NCBI RefSeq assembly: GCF_030272615.1 | Contig: NC_081406.1 | Coordinates: 241,987,718-242,051,717, forward strand | Source: Cryptomeria japonica | Lineage: Eukaryota > Streptophyta > Pinopsida > Cupressales > Cupressaceae | Direction of reading: 5' to 3' | Length of the DNA stretch: 64,000 nt | Shown: one piece after another, positions 21,791 through 33,200 of the stretch | Layout: the number at the start of each line of letters is the position of its first letter | Numbering within the stretch: position 1 is the stretch's first letter | The notes under the pieces: generated by a model | What the model saw: only the letters and a program-made list of their open reading frames with translations | Told to the model about the DNA's origin: nothing | The model's database searches: none | Translations under genes and position numbers: made by a program

Positions 21791-22434
21791 GTTAACAAGT
21801 CTCAAATAGTGAAATCACTACCCAACCATAAGTAAAGTGTTGTCACAGGGTAATGTTGAAAATGAATGACCTTATGACCTCGAGGACTTCATGTGTGAAA
21901 ATCTAAGAAAGGAGACGACCCTTGTTTATCTTGACTGCAAACAAACGATAAATTTGGATAGTTGCCTTGTTTGATTAATGCTGCTATATGCAAATGTAGA
22001 AATTGTGCGAATGTGAAGAATTTGAAAAAGAAACTATATGCAATGCAATGCTTTTAAGAAAATGACATGCAGTGCAGAAAGCAAATGCTAAACTAACCCA
22101 ACCCTTAGATATAATATCATTTAAGGTGCATGTTATTCATAGGGTCAGGGAGTTTTGTGTAGGTAGTCCACTAGTCCAGCATAAAGATGTATTTTCAAGA
22201 AGGACTCAGCTAAGTGTACATGTCCAACATCTCCAATGTTGATTTCCTTAGTTTTCGGATTTGGTGATGAAACTAGGGTAAAGTCTTATGCAAAGCATTG
22301 GATAAGGGGTATGGGAAGATGAAAAAGAGGTGTTGGATATTGGATTAGATATTTAGATATTGAAAGTTTGGCGCATGAGCGAATGGAAACGTCTACGGGA
22401 TAACCATTGGCACACATCTTGAGGGATGGTGGAT

Positions 22435-23924
22435 TTATGGAGGAAAAGTGGATCTCATATTTTGAGATTTGGATGGAGGAACAACCAGGGATTTTGGGAC
22501 ATAAGGATCCAAAATGGATGAAAGAGGTGATGGAGAAATAGATTTGGAAGGTTTGGATGGAGGAACAACAATCTTGGCTATTGATTTGGATTTTTCTTTA
22601 GACTGTTGTGCTTCAAGGAGATGCTTAGGGATCCACATGGTTTTTTATTTTCATGCTTTTGCAGTTTCTTGGAACTCATTGCTTCTACAAGTGCCTTAGG
22701 AACCCATATAGCTTTTGATTTTGCTTTCTTATGCTCAGTGAGCCTTTGTGTCCTTCTATATCGATGGAAGGTACACGAAGATGTACGCCTTTGTTGATCT
22801 TGCACAAGGGATGGAGGAATATAGGGTCCTAAAATGGATGGAAGAGATGAAGGGGAGGGCGTGTATTTGGATTTTAGTATAATAGGGATACTAACATCTT
22901 GAGGAATGTCACTGAGGCCATGACCCTTAATATTTTTTTTAATATGGAGAGGTTCTTGCTTGTGAAGGTCCACCCCTTTGCGTTTATAAATATTTTGACT
23001 TGTAGGATCAAGAGAGGGCTTTGTAGGCATGACGAATCTTTGAGGTGAACGTGGAGGATTATGACAAGGAGATGAAGGTATAATTTTATCTTAACGTGGC
23101 AGAGGACCATATTGGAAGATTTATGGAAAGGTATAAGGGGATCATCATGGGATTCTAGTGAGATAGGATCTTTTTCAATCATTAGATGAGATGGCCCTTG
23201 AGATAGCCCTTGAGGGTCAACATGAAAAGTTTCATCATTAGGTTCATTATTTGAGGGATATGATATGGACTATTGTTGAGAAGCCTTAGGAGATGGAGGC
23301 ATCATGGAAGAGACGGAGGCGACATGTGAGCCATTGCTAGACACAGGTTCATAATTTTGATCATGCTTGAAAATGACATCTGGTTTCTCTTTAGGTGAAT
23401 TTTTAGGATCTTCGATTTCAATAACACCATCATCAAGGAGGTCTTGAATTTTATGTTTTAATTCCACACACATTGAAGTCTTATTTTTGTTATGTCTATG
23501 ATATGCACAATAATTACTCAAAACTTCGCATCCCCATGTGGTCTTTTTAGGCAATATGATAAGATTGTGCTTAAGAAGCTCTTCCAAAGTTGACTCAATA
23601 GATTTCCCCAAAGGTGTAAAATGTCTCTCTAGGGGATAGATGTATTTTTGTCTTGGTGAAGATGTCATGTGATCTTGTATAAGATTTGGCTTTTGATTTT
23701 TAATTGCTTTCTGTTCCACCTTATGTAATTATTTTAGCATTTCTTGAAGTTTGACGTTCTTAATATCATGAATTTTTATCTCAAGAGGTGTCATTGAAAT
23801 TTTTTGTTGGGCTTGAAAGCCATATATTTCTTTTCTTGAGATCTTGAATTTGTTGAGCCAAGGTAGCCATGGGACTCTTACTCTTGTCAGAATTTTTAGA
23901 AGAGCTTATGGTTTGAATAGGCAT
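22435..23924 (-). pseudogene. reduced gag of the 12.8-kb element
   Basis: Minus-strand frames: 23924-23720 (MPIQTISSSKN, then MATLAQQIQDLKK, with frame changes), 23719-23270 and 23030-22435. The diagnostic part is HFTPLGKSIESTLEELLKHN, followed by CAYHRHNKNKTSMCVELKHK and IQDLLDDGVIEIE. This is the block found near the C-terminus of many plant gypsy gag proteins, including the C..H..C-like element. The capsid-type core that normally precedes it seems to be missing, because only about 60 residues separate it from the N-terminal part. The tail has two diverged copies of LPSILGPYIPPSLV and of WVPKALVEAMSSKK. It is broken by frameshifts. Confidence 0.7.
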
Positions 23925-24359
23925 TTATAATTGATGGGACTGAGAGCTAGATGTGATGCAAAAGTCAAGATTAAATCAGAGCTAGTTACACGTTTAACGT
24001 AGTGATTGAGGAAAGTGACTAAGACTCGGTTTGGTTTCAGGAATGATCTATCTTGTATAAGACGTGATCTAAGTAACTTAGTTTGCTTTGAGAGAAGTGA
24101 CTAAGACTTGGTCTGGTTTTAGGAATAATTTATCCTGTATAAGATGTGATCTAAGTAACTTAAGTTTGAAAAGTAGTTGATTGAACTATCTGAAAGATGA
24201 TCGACAAAATCGTGCAACACAACGATAGGGGTACACTATCAAGATTGCTTATGCACAAAATTATGATGATCGGTTTTATGCTCGTTGTAGACTAATTAGG
24301 CAAGTTTGACTATTTTGGATAAGTGTGTAGACAGACAAGCTTCTGGACTAACAAAATCA

Positions 24360-24700
24360 GGAATTCGTACAACAAAGTTTTATGACCCAGATGACAATTT
24401 GACAGTTTCCAGATGATAGAGACGGTTTCTCGTACGAGTTGCTGCCTAAACTCGCACGATAGTTTAATGACCTCCAGATGATAATTTGATGAGTATGATG
24501 ATTATTCGTATGATAATATGAAAAGGGTTAGACGACAATTCTCTAAAAGAAGAACAACAATTCTGTATACTCGGACGACAATTCTGACAGGGCCAAACGA
24601 TAAATTGACAGGACCAATGATGTCTCGTATGATAATATGTATATAGCCAGACGATAATTCAGTAGACTCATATGATAATGTATTGGACAAAGATGAGAGT
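24360..24700 (-). repeat. degenerate short-repeat array (TCGTACGANAAT type), gag side
   Basis: About twelve copies of words such as CTCGTACGAGTT, TCGTATGATAATATG, GACGACAATTCT, AACGATAAATTG and AGACGATAATTC at 15-35 base spacing. The equivalent array on the other side of the leader is at 25850-25970. Confidence 0.6.
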
Positions 24701-24939
24701 TTGACACTGACAGAGTTTTGACGACTGACAGAGACCAAATTTTGATTAGGACTGAGTTTTGATGACTGACGTAAATTAGTTTTTGACACGGATAGAGTTT
24801 TGATCACTAAGTTGTCAATTGTTTTCTCCAATTTTAGTATTTCAGTTTCAATTTCAAGGATCAAAACATAGTAAACATGCAAGATGTACAATGACTTAAA
24901 GCACAACATGCTAACCCTACAGAAGTTGGCTTAGAGAAG

Positions 24940-25560
24940 AAAACCTTTGCTTGCAGACTCATGTACACACCTAATAGCTATTCAAAATATGACCGTTGAG
25001 TCTCACACAATGGATTCTCAATGTCATATTATCCAACTCCAAACGCTAATGGGGGCACAAAATGGCAAGTATCTTGGGAGAGTTACCATCTCTCTTGAAC
25101 AAAGATTATCCCCCTTTCAGAGGTGAATCAGGTAGCCTCTATTGTATAGTTCTTAGTTAGGAATTCCGTTCGAAATTACCCCTTGAAGTCACGCAAGCAT
25201 GATTGAGGCCTATAGCTCAACAAGGTACCGAAACAAGCTGTAGTCAAATAAACATGATTGAGACCACGAGGTCCTACAAAATGTTCGATATGAGAGATCT
25301 CAAAGAGAAAACTCAAATAATCTTGTCCTCTGAGACTTTAATCACCAGAGGCCTATTTATTATAGTGAGTTGGAATGCTTAGGTCCAGTTGTACTCACTT
25401 GGGTCATTTTCACAGGGTGATTACTTTTTCCCACTGTGACAGGCCCACTAAAGGTACACAAATCTCAAACTTAGAAAAAGCCTCAAGGGTCTGAATTTCT
25501 GATTGTCTGTACAGACAAGAGCATACTCTCCTACCTCTTAGATTTTTCTGAAAAACACAA
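24940..25560 (-). other. 5-prime leader of the 12.8-kb element
   Basis: Non-coding. TTTATTATAGTGAGTTGGA and CTCACTTGGGTCATTTTC near 25355-25410, and AGGCCCACTAAAGG near 25440, correspond to the leaders at 2205-2330 and 9366-9490. Confidence 0.45.
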
Positions 25561-25849
25561 AAGATAGATTTGTTCATTAACCAGATAGCAATTTAAGTGC
25601 CTAAAAAATGAATTTAAAGAAGACATGATGTTCACTTGAATCTCCTCAGGCAACCTGCAAAAACAATGAATCAGTAGTCATATTGTTTTTGTGCGACAGG
25701 CGTGTTCTTCGACAAACGTTCTGCAAAAACTAATTAGGCTGTCAAAATTTCTCAACCAAACAGACAACAAGCCAGGATCAACATTAGTACCAAAAAAATT
25801 TCAACAAGAAAAGCCCTAAAAGTACAGTCTGTTTTCAATACAAAAATAC

Positions 25850-25970
25850 AGAATACCATACGAGTATTCTCACCGGGCCATATGATAATTCACGATGGAC
25901 TGTACAATATCTACAGTTTATCGTTAGGGCTTCTATGAAAACTCGTATGAGTTTCTGCAGAAACTGTATG
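25850..25970 (-). repeat. degenerate short-repeat array, LTR side
   Basis: Words such as CCATACGAGTATTCTC, CCATATGATAATTC and CTCGTATGAGTTTCTG repeat between the leader and the primer site. It is the counterpart of 24360-24700. Confidence 0.5.
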
Positions 25971-26043
25971 GACAAAAATCCAAAAGATAAATCTGAAAAA
26001 TAAAATGAAGTTAATTTGTGAGGCAGAAAGATGTAGTCTTCTA

Positions 26044-26060
26044 CCCCACGGTGGGCACCA
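26044..26060 (-). other. primer binding site
   Basis: Minus-strand TGGTGCCCACCGTGGGG lies four bases inside the 5-prime LTR. The TGGYGCCCACCGTGGGG form is a usual primer site of plant gypsy elements. It fixes the minus orientation. Confidence 0.8.
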
Positions 26061-26064
26061 AATA

Positions 26065-27354
26065 TATGTGTGTGAAAAGTGGACAAGTATCTGCAAACTG
26101 TAAGACACAACACTTCAATTAAGTCATTGCATGCATGGTTAGATAGATATAATCATGAATATAAAAACCATAACAAATCGACCTATTGCCTTCTAAAAGA
26201 TGTGAGTATAGACTTGCTCTCAGATTTGTCTAAACAATACCAATGACTAGACTACACCAAGACGAAGGATTTAATCTACATGAGCACAAGAATAAGCTAA
26301 ATATATGCAAGATAAGCTAGATATGCAAGATTAAGATAGATGAATAAATAATAAGCTATATGAATTCAAGCAATCATAATTAAACTAAATATGCAAAAAG
26401 CTAAACTAAGATGCAATAATATTAAAACACAATATCTTCAATGAATCTAGAGCAAAAACTGTATAATAACAATAAATCTCTAGGGTGTTTTGAATGAAAG
26501 ATGAAGGCTGAATTTATAGAGACTCAAAAGAGAGACCAACGGTCAAGATTGATTAGCAATGAGCGGTTGAGATTCCTCAATAAAAAGCACATTTCAGGAT
26601 AATTAAAATAATTGAGAGATCAAATTCAGTTAATCTTGAGATAGATTCCAATTATAGCTTGATTGAATGCATTCAGATTTTAAGTCTGAGTTTGCATTGG
26701 AGATTAAATTTAGTCGATTCCATGCAATCGAGATAAAAATAGGTGATTCCATGCACTTTTCTTTAATTTGCTCAAGATTTTAATTTAGAAAAAGCCTTTT
26801 CAATGCAACTGAACTTATTTTCTCTAAAACTTTGAGTTTTAATTTTAGAGAAAATGATTAATTCAATTTAATTGTTTTTCCGATTTTCCAAGTTATCTCA
26901 ATTTTAGAAAAAGAAATATCTTAAGTTTGATTTCTCCTTTCAATTTAATTATTTTCTTTTGTTTTCAATTTAACTCTTTCTTCTGCAAATTAATTCCTCT
27001 TTTTGTGATAAATCTCTCTTTGTAAATTAATTCTCTTTTTTTGTAATTAATTCTTTTTTGTAAATTAATTCCTCTTTTTATGATTAAATGGTAAATTTAT
27101 TTATTAATTAAATATGCTAGAATAATTAATTAAATAAATAGAATAATTGATTAAAATGATTTACTTGGAATGATTTAATTAATTAAATAAACATTTAATT
27201 AACATTGAGTGATTTATTTGCCTTTTAACATTAATGATGGAGAAATTAATTAATTAGGTGCTCAAGGTTAATTTAATTGCCTTTGGTTAGGACCTTGGTG
27301 ATGTTGTCGAAATTAGGGGCCCATGGTTTAGATGACCATTTTGAGGGTATTATA
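26065..27354 (-). repeat. 5-prime LTR of the 12.8-kb element
   Basis: Partner of 14525-15831. Minus-strand TATA box CTCTATAAATT is at about 26512-26522. The outer end reads GGGTATTATA where the other LTR has GGGTATTACA, so the terminal CA has changed. GGAAT follows directly. Confidence 0.92.
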
Positions 27355-27359
27355 GGAAT
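27355..27359 (+). other. target site duplication GGAAT, right copy
   Basis: Exact match to 14520-14524. Confidence 0.85.
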
Positions 27360-27479
27360 ATGTTTGTTATCTACCAAGATTGTTAGCATAAAAATATTTT
27401 TTGATAGAACCCCCCAAAAAATATAATACATACACCATTATTGCCTATGATAGCTGGCAATTTATCATATAATCAAATT

Positions 27480-27720
27480 GATACCAGCATGATTGGGGTT
27501 TTAAGTAATCAAGAAAAGGTAATTTTATTCAAAGTAAGAGGCCAATTTCCACATCATAATGGGACATAAATGTTCCAAGAAGAAGCTATTTTATATTAAT
27601 TATAGTATCAATGAAGAAGAAGAAGAGCTAGTAGTGGTTGTGGAAGACTCAAAAAATGCCCTACCAACTATCTCTTTCTATGCATTATTAGGATTAGCAC
27701 CTCATAAACCATTAAGATAA
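27480..27720 (+). pseudogene. gypsy gag-protease junction fragment
   Basis: A 50-codon frame (27568-27720) reads KCSKKKLFYINYS, then an acidic run (INEEEEELVVVVEDSK), then ISFYALLGLAPHKPL and a stop. In chromovirus-type gypsy elements the last Cys of a zinc knuckle (GHKCKKKQLF), an acidic linker and an ISLHALSG...TLRIKG block follow in just this order before the protease. It is the host DNA into which the 12.8-kb element inserted. Confidence 0.6.
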
Positions 27721-28245
27721 TGAATTTACTTAATAAGTTGCAACATAATTGAACTATTTCATTTACCAACCTTAAAATTTTAAATTATTATTACAAATTG
27801 AGGTATAATTAGTTGTGTAGACACTGAAATTTGGTTAATTTAATTAATTGAATTTTGCTATCATGAGTGTACCTTTAATTAAATAATTACACATTATTTA
27901 ATTAATTAGTGTTCCCTCCTTCTAGCTAATTAATCTTATTAATTACGCTATAGTCCTCTTTTAATTAATTATTTGACAATCATAAATCATTTAATTAATT
28001 AAATTTGACCCTTTTCTTCTATTAAATAAATCAAATGCATAAATTGATTATTTAATTCATTTTGAATTTTTCCTCTTAATTCCCTCATAGAATTAATTAA
28101 TTAAATTAATTAATTGCATTTCATCATATGTGTCCTAACTATAATCCTCCTTTAACCCACATCTACCCTTCCCTCTAGCCTAACCCACCTAACTAACAAA
28201 GGGTTTAGTCAACCCTATCCCTTATCCCTCATCGTATGTGTGTAT

Positions 28246-28520
28246 TTCCTAAAATTTGGGAAAATATCCCAAATATCTTAAATTATGGAAATATCCTCAT
28301 TTTTGGAGGAACCATTTCCTAAAATTTGGGGAAAATATCCCAAATATCTTAAACCATGGAAATATCCTCATTTTTAAAAGAACCATTTCTTAAAATTTGG
28401 GGAAAATATCCCAAATATCCTGTCATGGAAATCTTCTCATTTTGGAAGGGAATCAAATTGCTTAAAATTTTGGAAAATATCCCAAATTTCCTAAACCATG
28501 AGAATATCCTTATTTTGCAA
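28246..28520 (+). repeat. 71-bp tandem repeat, four copies
   Basis: AAAATTTGGGGAAAATATCCC starts near 28251, 28321, 28392 and 28464, each followed by AAATATCTTAAACCATGGAAA and ATCCTCATTTT. A partial fifth copy lies near 28770. Confidence 0.8.
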
Positions 28521-28552
28521 TCTCTTTTGAAATAAAACCTTCCAATTTGGGT

Positions 28553-28980
28553 GTCTCATTCCCAAATAGGCACGTGTCCTCAAGGACCCTTGTCATTCTT
28601 TTCCATGACACCTACCCTTCTAAAGGACACTTGTTATTTCCATCCATGACACTTTCCCTTCTCAAAGACAAGTGTCTCATTTAGTCAACCTTATCCTCTT
28701 TCCCTCACCATATGTATGTACATTCCCAAATATCTTGAATTGGCTAATATTTGGGGAACTTTCCTAAAATCTGGGGAAATATCCTCATTATCTTGATATT
28801 TGGAAATAATTTCATATTTGGAATGGAAAATTCTTATTTGGTTGTTTGTCTCTCAAATAGACATGTGTCCTCAAGGACACTTGTCATTCTTTTCCATGAC
28901 ACTTGACCTTCTCAAGAACACTTGTCATTTCCATCCATGACACTTGTCGTTCTCAAGGAAAAGTGTCTCATTTTCATGCC
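28553..28980 (+). repeat. two copies of a module about 292 bp apart
   Basis: The module CAAATAGNCAYGTGTCCTCAAGGA ... TTGTCATTCTTTTCCATGACACNT ... AAGTGTCTCATTT occurs from about 28560 and again from about 28852. Within each, ACACTTGTCATTYCCATCCATGACACTT is itself a shorter repeat. Confidence 0.75.
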
Positions 28981-29150
28981 TCTTCTTCTCCCATCTTGGC
29001 CTATTTAATCCCCTCATTTTCCTTCACAATCCATCCACTTTCATTTTCATACTGTTATAATGCCAATTTAATTACTCACATCCATACACTTTGCATCTCA
29101 TTTTAGCTTAATCTAGCTTGCATACTCATCATCATGGAGCATAGCTAGCA

Positions 29151-32055
29151 CCCTTGGAAGCACAAAATTGAGCACACATCAAATCGAAGGACAATCAAAT
29201 CAAAGGAATAAAATGGAGTTTGCATTTCTATTTCTTTTTGTCAATTATGCTTCGTTTATTCCTTTTTAGCGTTCTAATCTTGAGTGTTTGAATAATTTGT
29301 ATTTGTAAGGTTGTTGTTTTTGTTATTTCAATCATCTTTATTTCACACACACATTTTTACTCACACAAGTTGTTCGAAGAAATGTTATAATATTAAACTA
29401 ACTATGTGAGATTACATGCTGATTAAACTACGTTTATTATCCCATAGCTAAAGTAGGGGCGATTAAGATGAACCTCCACTTCAATGGTAAAACATTTGAA
29501 CCAAAAGGATTGCATACAAACTAGCTCATTGAAAATGCAAAATATGCTTCACAAGGGAGTAGATAATGGAATGACCCTTGTCCTTTCTGCACTTAAAATT
29601 TTAGTTTGTGTGGTTTGACATTTTGTCAAACACTTGGTAGGTATTTTCCTTAGAGCTAATTTCTGAGTTTTCCTTTGTTTCCGAGGTTTAGTTTGTTGCC
29701 ATGTTGCTTTGAAAAAAGAGTTGAATACAATATCTAATAGATAACAATGACAAGATAATAAAGATAACAATCATAGGCTTTTCTTATTTCAAATTGATAC
29801 AATCTGGAAACATGAAAATCATAATTTTTTAGGCAACAAAACATTTTAGGTTGCTTCTAGAAACTTGGTACAGGTTTGATAACATTATTACCCTCCTTTA
29901 AAAACTCATAACTCTTCAAGATATTGCATTTACAAGTCAATGTTCGACATACCCATTTAGGCAGCGTTGTAGAAATTATTTACAATCTTCGATATCAACA
30001 ATGCGCATGCATAGCCAGGCACAACTCTCTAAGGTCTGATTGGTTCGACTGTAGTAAACTTCCAACAACTAAAATGATTTTTTTGATATCAAAGAGCCTT
30101 CCCAACACCCACGACCCTGTTGTTAATGATCAGCCAAACACAACTCGATTAGATTGGGATATAGTTCTAGTTCTGACATGTACGACCCAACAAATGACAT
30201 ATACAACCAGCAAATGAAAAGTATGACCCAATGGCCTGAAGTACATCCTCATTGTAGTGATGGTACAACCAGACAAAGTATTATAGCCACAAAAAAGATT
30301 TGGCATAGTAGAAAGTTCTTTACATCCTTCCCAAGTCGTTCCTCTGTGTTAGGAATGAAGTCATTAATAAAAAAAATTGTAACCTGTATAGTAATTTGAA
30401 AGAAATCTTTAAACTTCCCAGACCCTATATTCCAATGGCGTAGAAAGTATTACTAATGAGGGGCAGCGTCCTCAAAAGCCTTGCATCAATCTTCTACAAT
30501 CACACATATGCAATCTCCAAGCAAGCATGCATGTACGTCCCAATTGAAGGCCAATATATAACTTCTCTTTGGAGGTTGACTTCCCAGCATATGCAATGTG
30601 GGATTAAACATTAAAATATTTTATTATTTTTTACACAAGTGATTTGAGGCCCATGCATCCTCATGAAGTGTCCAGCCTAGGGAGGCACACTTTTCTAAAC
30701 AACTTAAAATAATAAAGTGACTTTATAATAAACATGTACTTTTAATTTGATAGTCACTTTATAAATACTGCATCAACTTCATGCATTAAAATAAAATATC
30801 AATCAAACTTGGAAAAATCTATGCAATAACTCATTGGAAAGATCTCGACGAAACGCTCTAGGTCCAATACTGAAAATACAGAATCACTACCCATAATTGA
30901 CTTAAAACCCCATCAAATGAACTTGGTTTGGACTCAAAATAAAATTGCCTAGGCCAAAATCCACCTAGATCCCTTATGTGTCTCGGTTAGCCCTCGAGAC
31001 CAAGGCAAAATGGGCTAACGACATATCATAATCTGACCTGCTAAAATGGAGACATTATAGATAAGGCTGGCTCATTCATTGTCATTAGAAATTCAATAAT
31101 CTAATATTTTCACATCACCAAATTTTTATTTTGATGAATATGGTAAAATGATTGCCTCCCAAAATAGATATTGGTCAGGCCATTCAACTAGTGTTAGGTT
31201 ACCATCTACCACTCTTTAAATTTTCTTTGAAGGCACACAAAAAGATTAGAGCAAGGGAAGAATACATTCAACACTAGTAAGAGATACTCTCTAGTTTTAA
31301 TGCCAACGAGGCAAAGGCATATTTGATCAATGTTAAGGAAAACACTTGTCTAAAGATGGGAGCATACTAACCAAAAGTAAGAGAGGAATAAGTGTTGGGA
31401 AGTGGGTTAACATTTTATGCTAACCAAAAGTAAGAGAGAAATAACTAGTAGTAATAATAGAAGAACAAGATTGGGAAGGAGGGAGATACATGCCATGCCA
31501 CTCAAAGGATTTGATATTTTTATTCTTTTATGACATATAGCTTGAGTACTTTTGATTCATATAGATTGTTAATAAATAAAACATGGATGACATTAGCCAA
31601 AGTAGAAAGATTAGCATCACTATCCAAATTTGTAACATATGAAGAAAACACTTGTGTAGCTAAAGCTTAACATGAATTATATTGATTTACTTAAAAAAAT
31701 AAATTACGATCAAATTCATCTTCTACATTAAGATAAGTAGTATTATTCTTATAACCTCTTAAAATTGATTTAAAGCCATGCCAATGTTCAATCCAAGACC
31801 TCTTAATAGAAAATGAGGAGGATGAGACTTTGACACAAACAAAAGAACAAACCTTAAAAGAAATAAAACTCAAAAGAAAGTTTAGATATAATTTAAACAT
31901 ATAAAAAAATTTAAAATTATATTTAAAAATAAAATTAATAAAATAAATCTAAATTCCAAAATAATGTAGGAGTACATTGGACAAAGTGGTAATCAACAAC
32001 ACCAAATAATAACCATTTGTGTTTTTTTCTTTTTAAGTATGAAGGAGGACATTTG
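29151..32055. other. no recognisable gene
   Basis: AT-rich sequence. Plus-strand frames at 29924-30217 and 30154-30399 contain CSKLPTTKMIF and TRLDWDIVL but do not match a family I can name. AAAGTGACTTTAT / AGTCACTTTATAAA words near 30710-30770 recur at 32500-32570. Otherwise nothing was seen. Confidence 0.35.
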
Positions 32056-32221
32056 TGTAATGTCCCCTTTTTAGCTACTCTCATTTTATGAATAATTAGC
32101 CTATCATTAGCCCTTGTAGGCTAACTCAAATGGTTAGAGGGTCCCATTTGGTAGAGATCAATGTATTATTTCTCTCAGAGTATATGTTCAGGTTTGGCCT
32201 TCGTTGGACTTTGTTTGGCTA

Positions 32222-32241
32222 ACTTACTATTTATAGTAAGT
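32222..32241 (+). promoter_or_regulatory. LTR palindrome, copy 1
   Basis: ACTTACTA-TTTA-TAGTAAGT, a perfect 8-bp inverted repeat around a 4-base loop. It is identical in its arms to the copies at 54623, 59420 and 59534. Confidence 0.75.
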
Positions 32242-32346
32242 CATCATCTTAGGTTAGTCATGGTTTCTATTTATAGCAGGGCACTTGGACAACCTATGAT
32301 TGCAATGTCGATCCCTTGCACGTCTAGTTTAATCAGATAACAAGGG

Positions 32347-32366
32347 ATTTACTATTTATAGTAAAT
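32347..32366 (+). promoter_or_regulatory. LTR palindrome, copy 2, changed on both arms
   Basis: ATTTACTA-TTTA-TAGTAAAT. The second base pair is T:A where the family form has C:G, so both arms changed together and the palindrome is kept. Confidence 0.75.
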
Positions 32367-32387
32367 TAGTGGTTGATAGAGAGGGAC

Positions 32388-32407
32388 CCTTACTATTTTT
32401 AGTAAGG
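32388..32407 (+). promoter_or_regulatory. LTR palindrome, copy 3, changed on both arms
   Basis: CCTTACTA-TTTT-TAGTAAGG. The outer pair is C:G where the family form has A:T. Again both arms agree. Confidence 0.75.
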
Positions 32408-33200
32408 CAATTGGATGCGCAGTGGACATAATGGTTAACTCCCATGTTCATAAGGAATGGGGAAATAATGATTATTTGTGGAGATATGTTATATTAATTA
32501 TTATTAAAGTGACTACTTTATTAGTAATTATTTACTGAGTGCAATTATAAAGTTATAAAGTCACTTTATACACAATGGGGCCATGATCCTCAATTTAAGT
32601 GATTTAAAAGTGAATTAAATGATTATGATTTATGGGGCCAAATATTAAAGTAATTCATAAAGTCAATGGGAGAACATAATATATTATTAAAAATGATATT
32701 AAAGTGCATTTATTATTTATGAGTATGAGCACCCAAGTTTGAAAAGTTATTTTATAAAGTTTTATTAAAACCCTAAGAGTGGATTTCAAAAGGGAATTAA
32801 AGGCATTTAAGAGTTGAGAGGATATAAAGGGTTTCAAAAAGCAAATCGAACTCATTCTTGATGTTATTTGACTCGTGCTTTATGATATGAGAGATAAGTG
32901 TAGAAATACACAAGGGTTTCAGTCATCTAAAACATTGGAGAACAAACTCTTCAGTGTTTGTGCAATTTTGAGGTTGTGCAATACCAACTGATATTATTAC
33001 TTGAGAGAGATTCATCTGGGAGTTCTATTTGTGCTTAAAAGTGAAGAATTTCATCTAGGGTTTGAAGTTTTTGGAGGTTTACCTACAGCAGACCTAGGTA
33101 TTCACCATTGGCAGCCATTAATGACAAATTACAAGCTTATTTGAGCAGATTGAAGGCATATGTTTGAGGGTTTTGAAGAGCTGATTCAAAGAATACATTC

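Larger units (their letters stand above)
19215..22434. other. long non-coding stretch of the 12.8-kb element
   Basis: No RT, integrase or protease motif was seen on either strand. It contains a T/A-rich simple-repeat block (20835-20970) and a module at 21585-21790 that recurs at 40320-40470. In a full gypsy element pol would lie here. Confidence 0.55.
14525..27354 (-). mobile_element. complete non-autonomous gypsy-type LTR retrotransposon with antisense plant mobile domain gene
   Basis: Two LTRs (14525-15831 and 26065-27354) bracket 10.2 kb, with a matching 5-bp duplication outside. The primer site (26044-26060) and polypurine tract (15832-15844) put the element on the minus strand. Minus-strand order is LTR, primer site, array, leader, array, gag C-terminal region (23924-22435), about 3 kb of non-coding sequence, then the antisense mobile-domain gene, a degenerate repeat block, polypurine tract and LTR. 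I find no protease, RT, RNase H or integrase, so movement would need help from a relative. By eye the LTRs differ at about 5-8 percent of sites plus a 20-base indel. Confidence 0.9.
27821..29150 (+). repeat. plus-strand LTR or LTR fragment starting TGTAGACAC
   Basis: It starts TGTAGACACTGAAATTTGG, followed by AATTAATTAAAT sequence like the U3 of the other gypsy LTRs. It then has a 71-bp tandem block (28246-28520) and a repeated module (28553-28690 and 28845-28980). A TATTTAA box lies at about 29002-29008 followed by CCCCTCATTTTCC. The 3-prime end was not found. The edge at 13895 carries the same terminal bases in the opposite orientation. Confidence 0.5.
32056..33200 (+). repeat. LTR fragment of the TGTAATGTCCCC gypsy family
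   Basis: It starts TGTAATGTCCCCTTTTTAG. The same start is found in the LTRs at 54487 and 59190. It shares the ACTTACTA/TAGTAAGT palindromes with them (three copies here) and has GGATATAAAGGG as a TATA box near 32820. It has diverged strongly further on, and no AATATTACA end was found, so the right limit is arbitrary. Confidence 0.55.

Noticed and set aside
19215-22434. Hidden pol genes in the 12.8-kb element
   Set aside because: I looked for protease, RT, RNase H and integrase motifs on both strands and found none; a profile search would settle it.
29924-30399. Plus-strand frames as a cellular gene fragment
   Set aside because: Short phrases recall extracellular enzyme folds, but nothing is strong enough to name; frames are broken and AT-rich.
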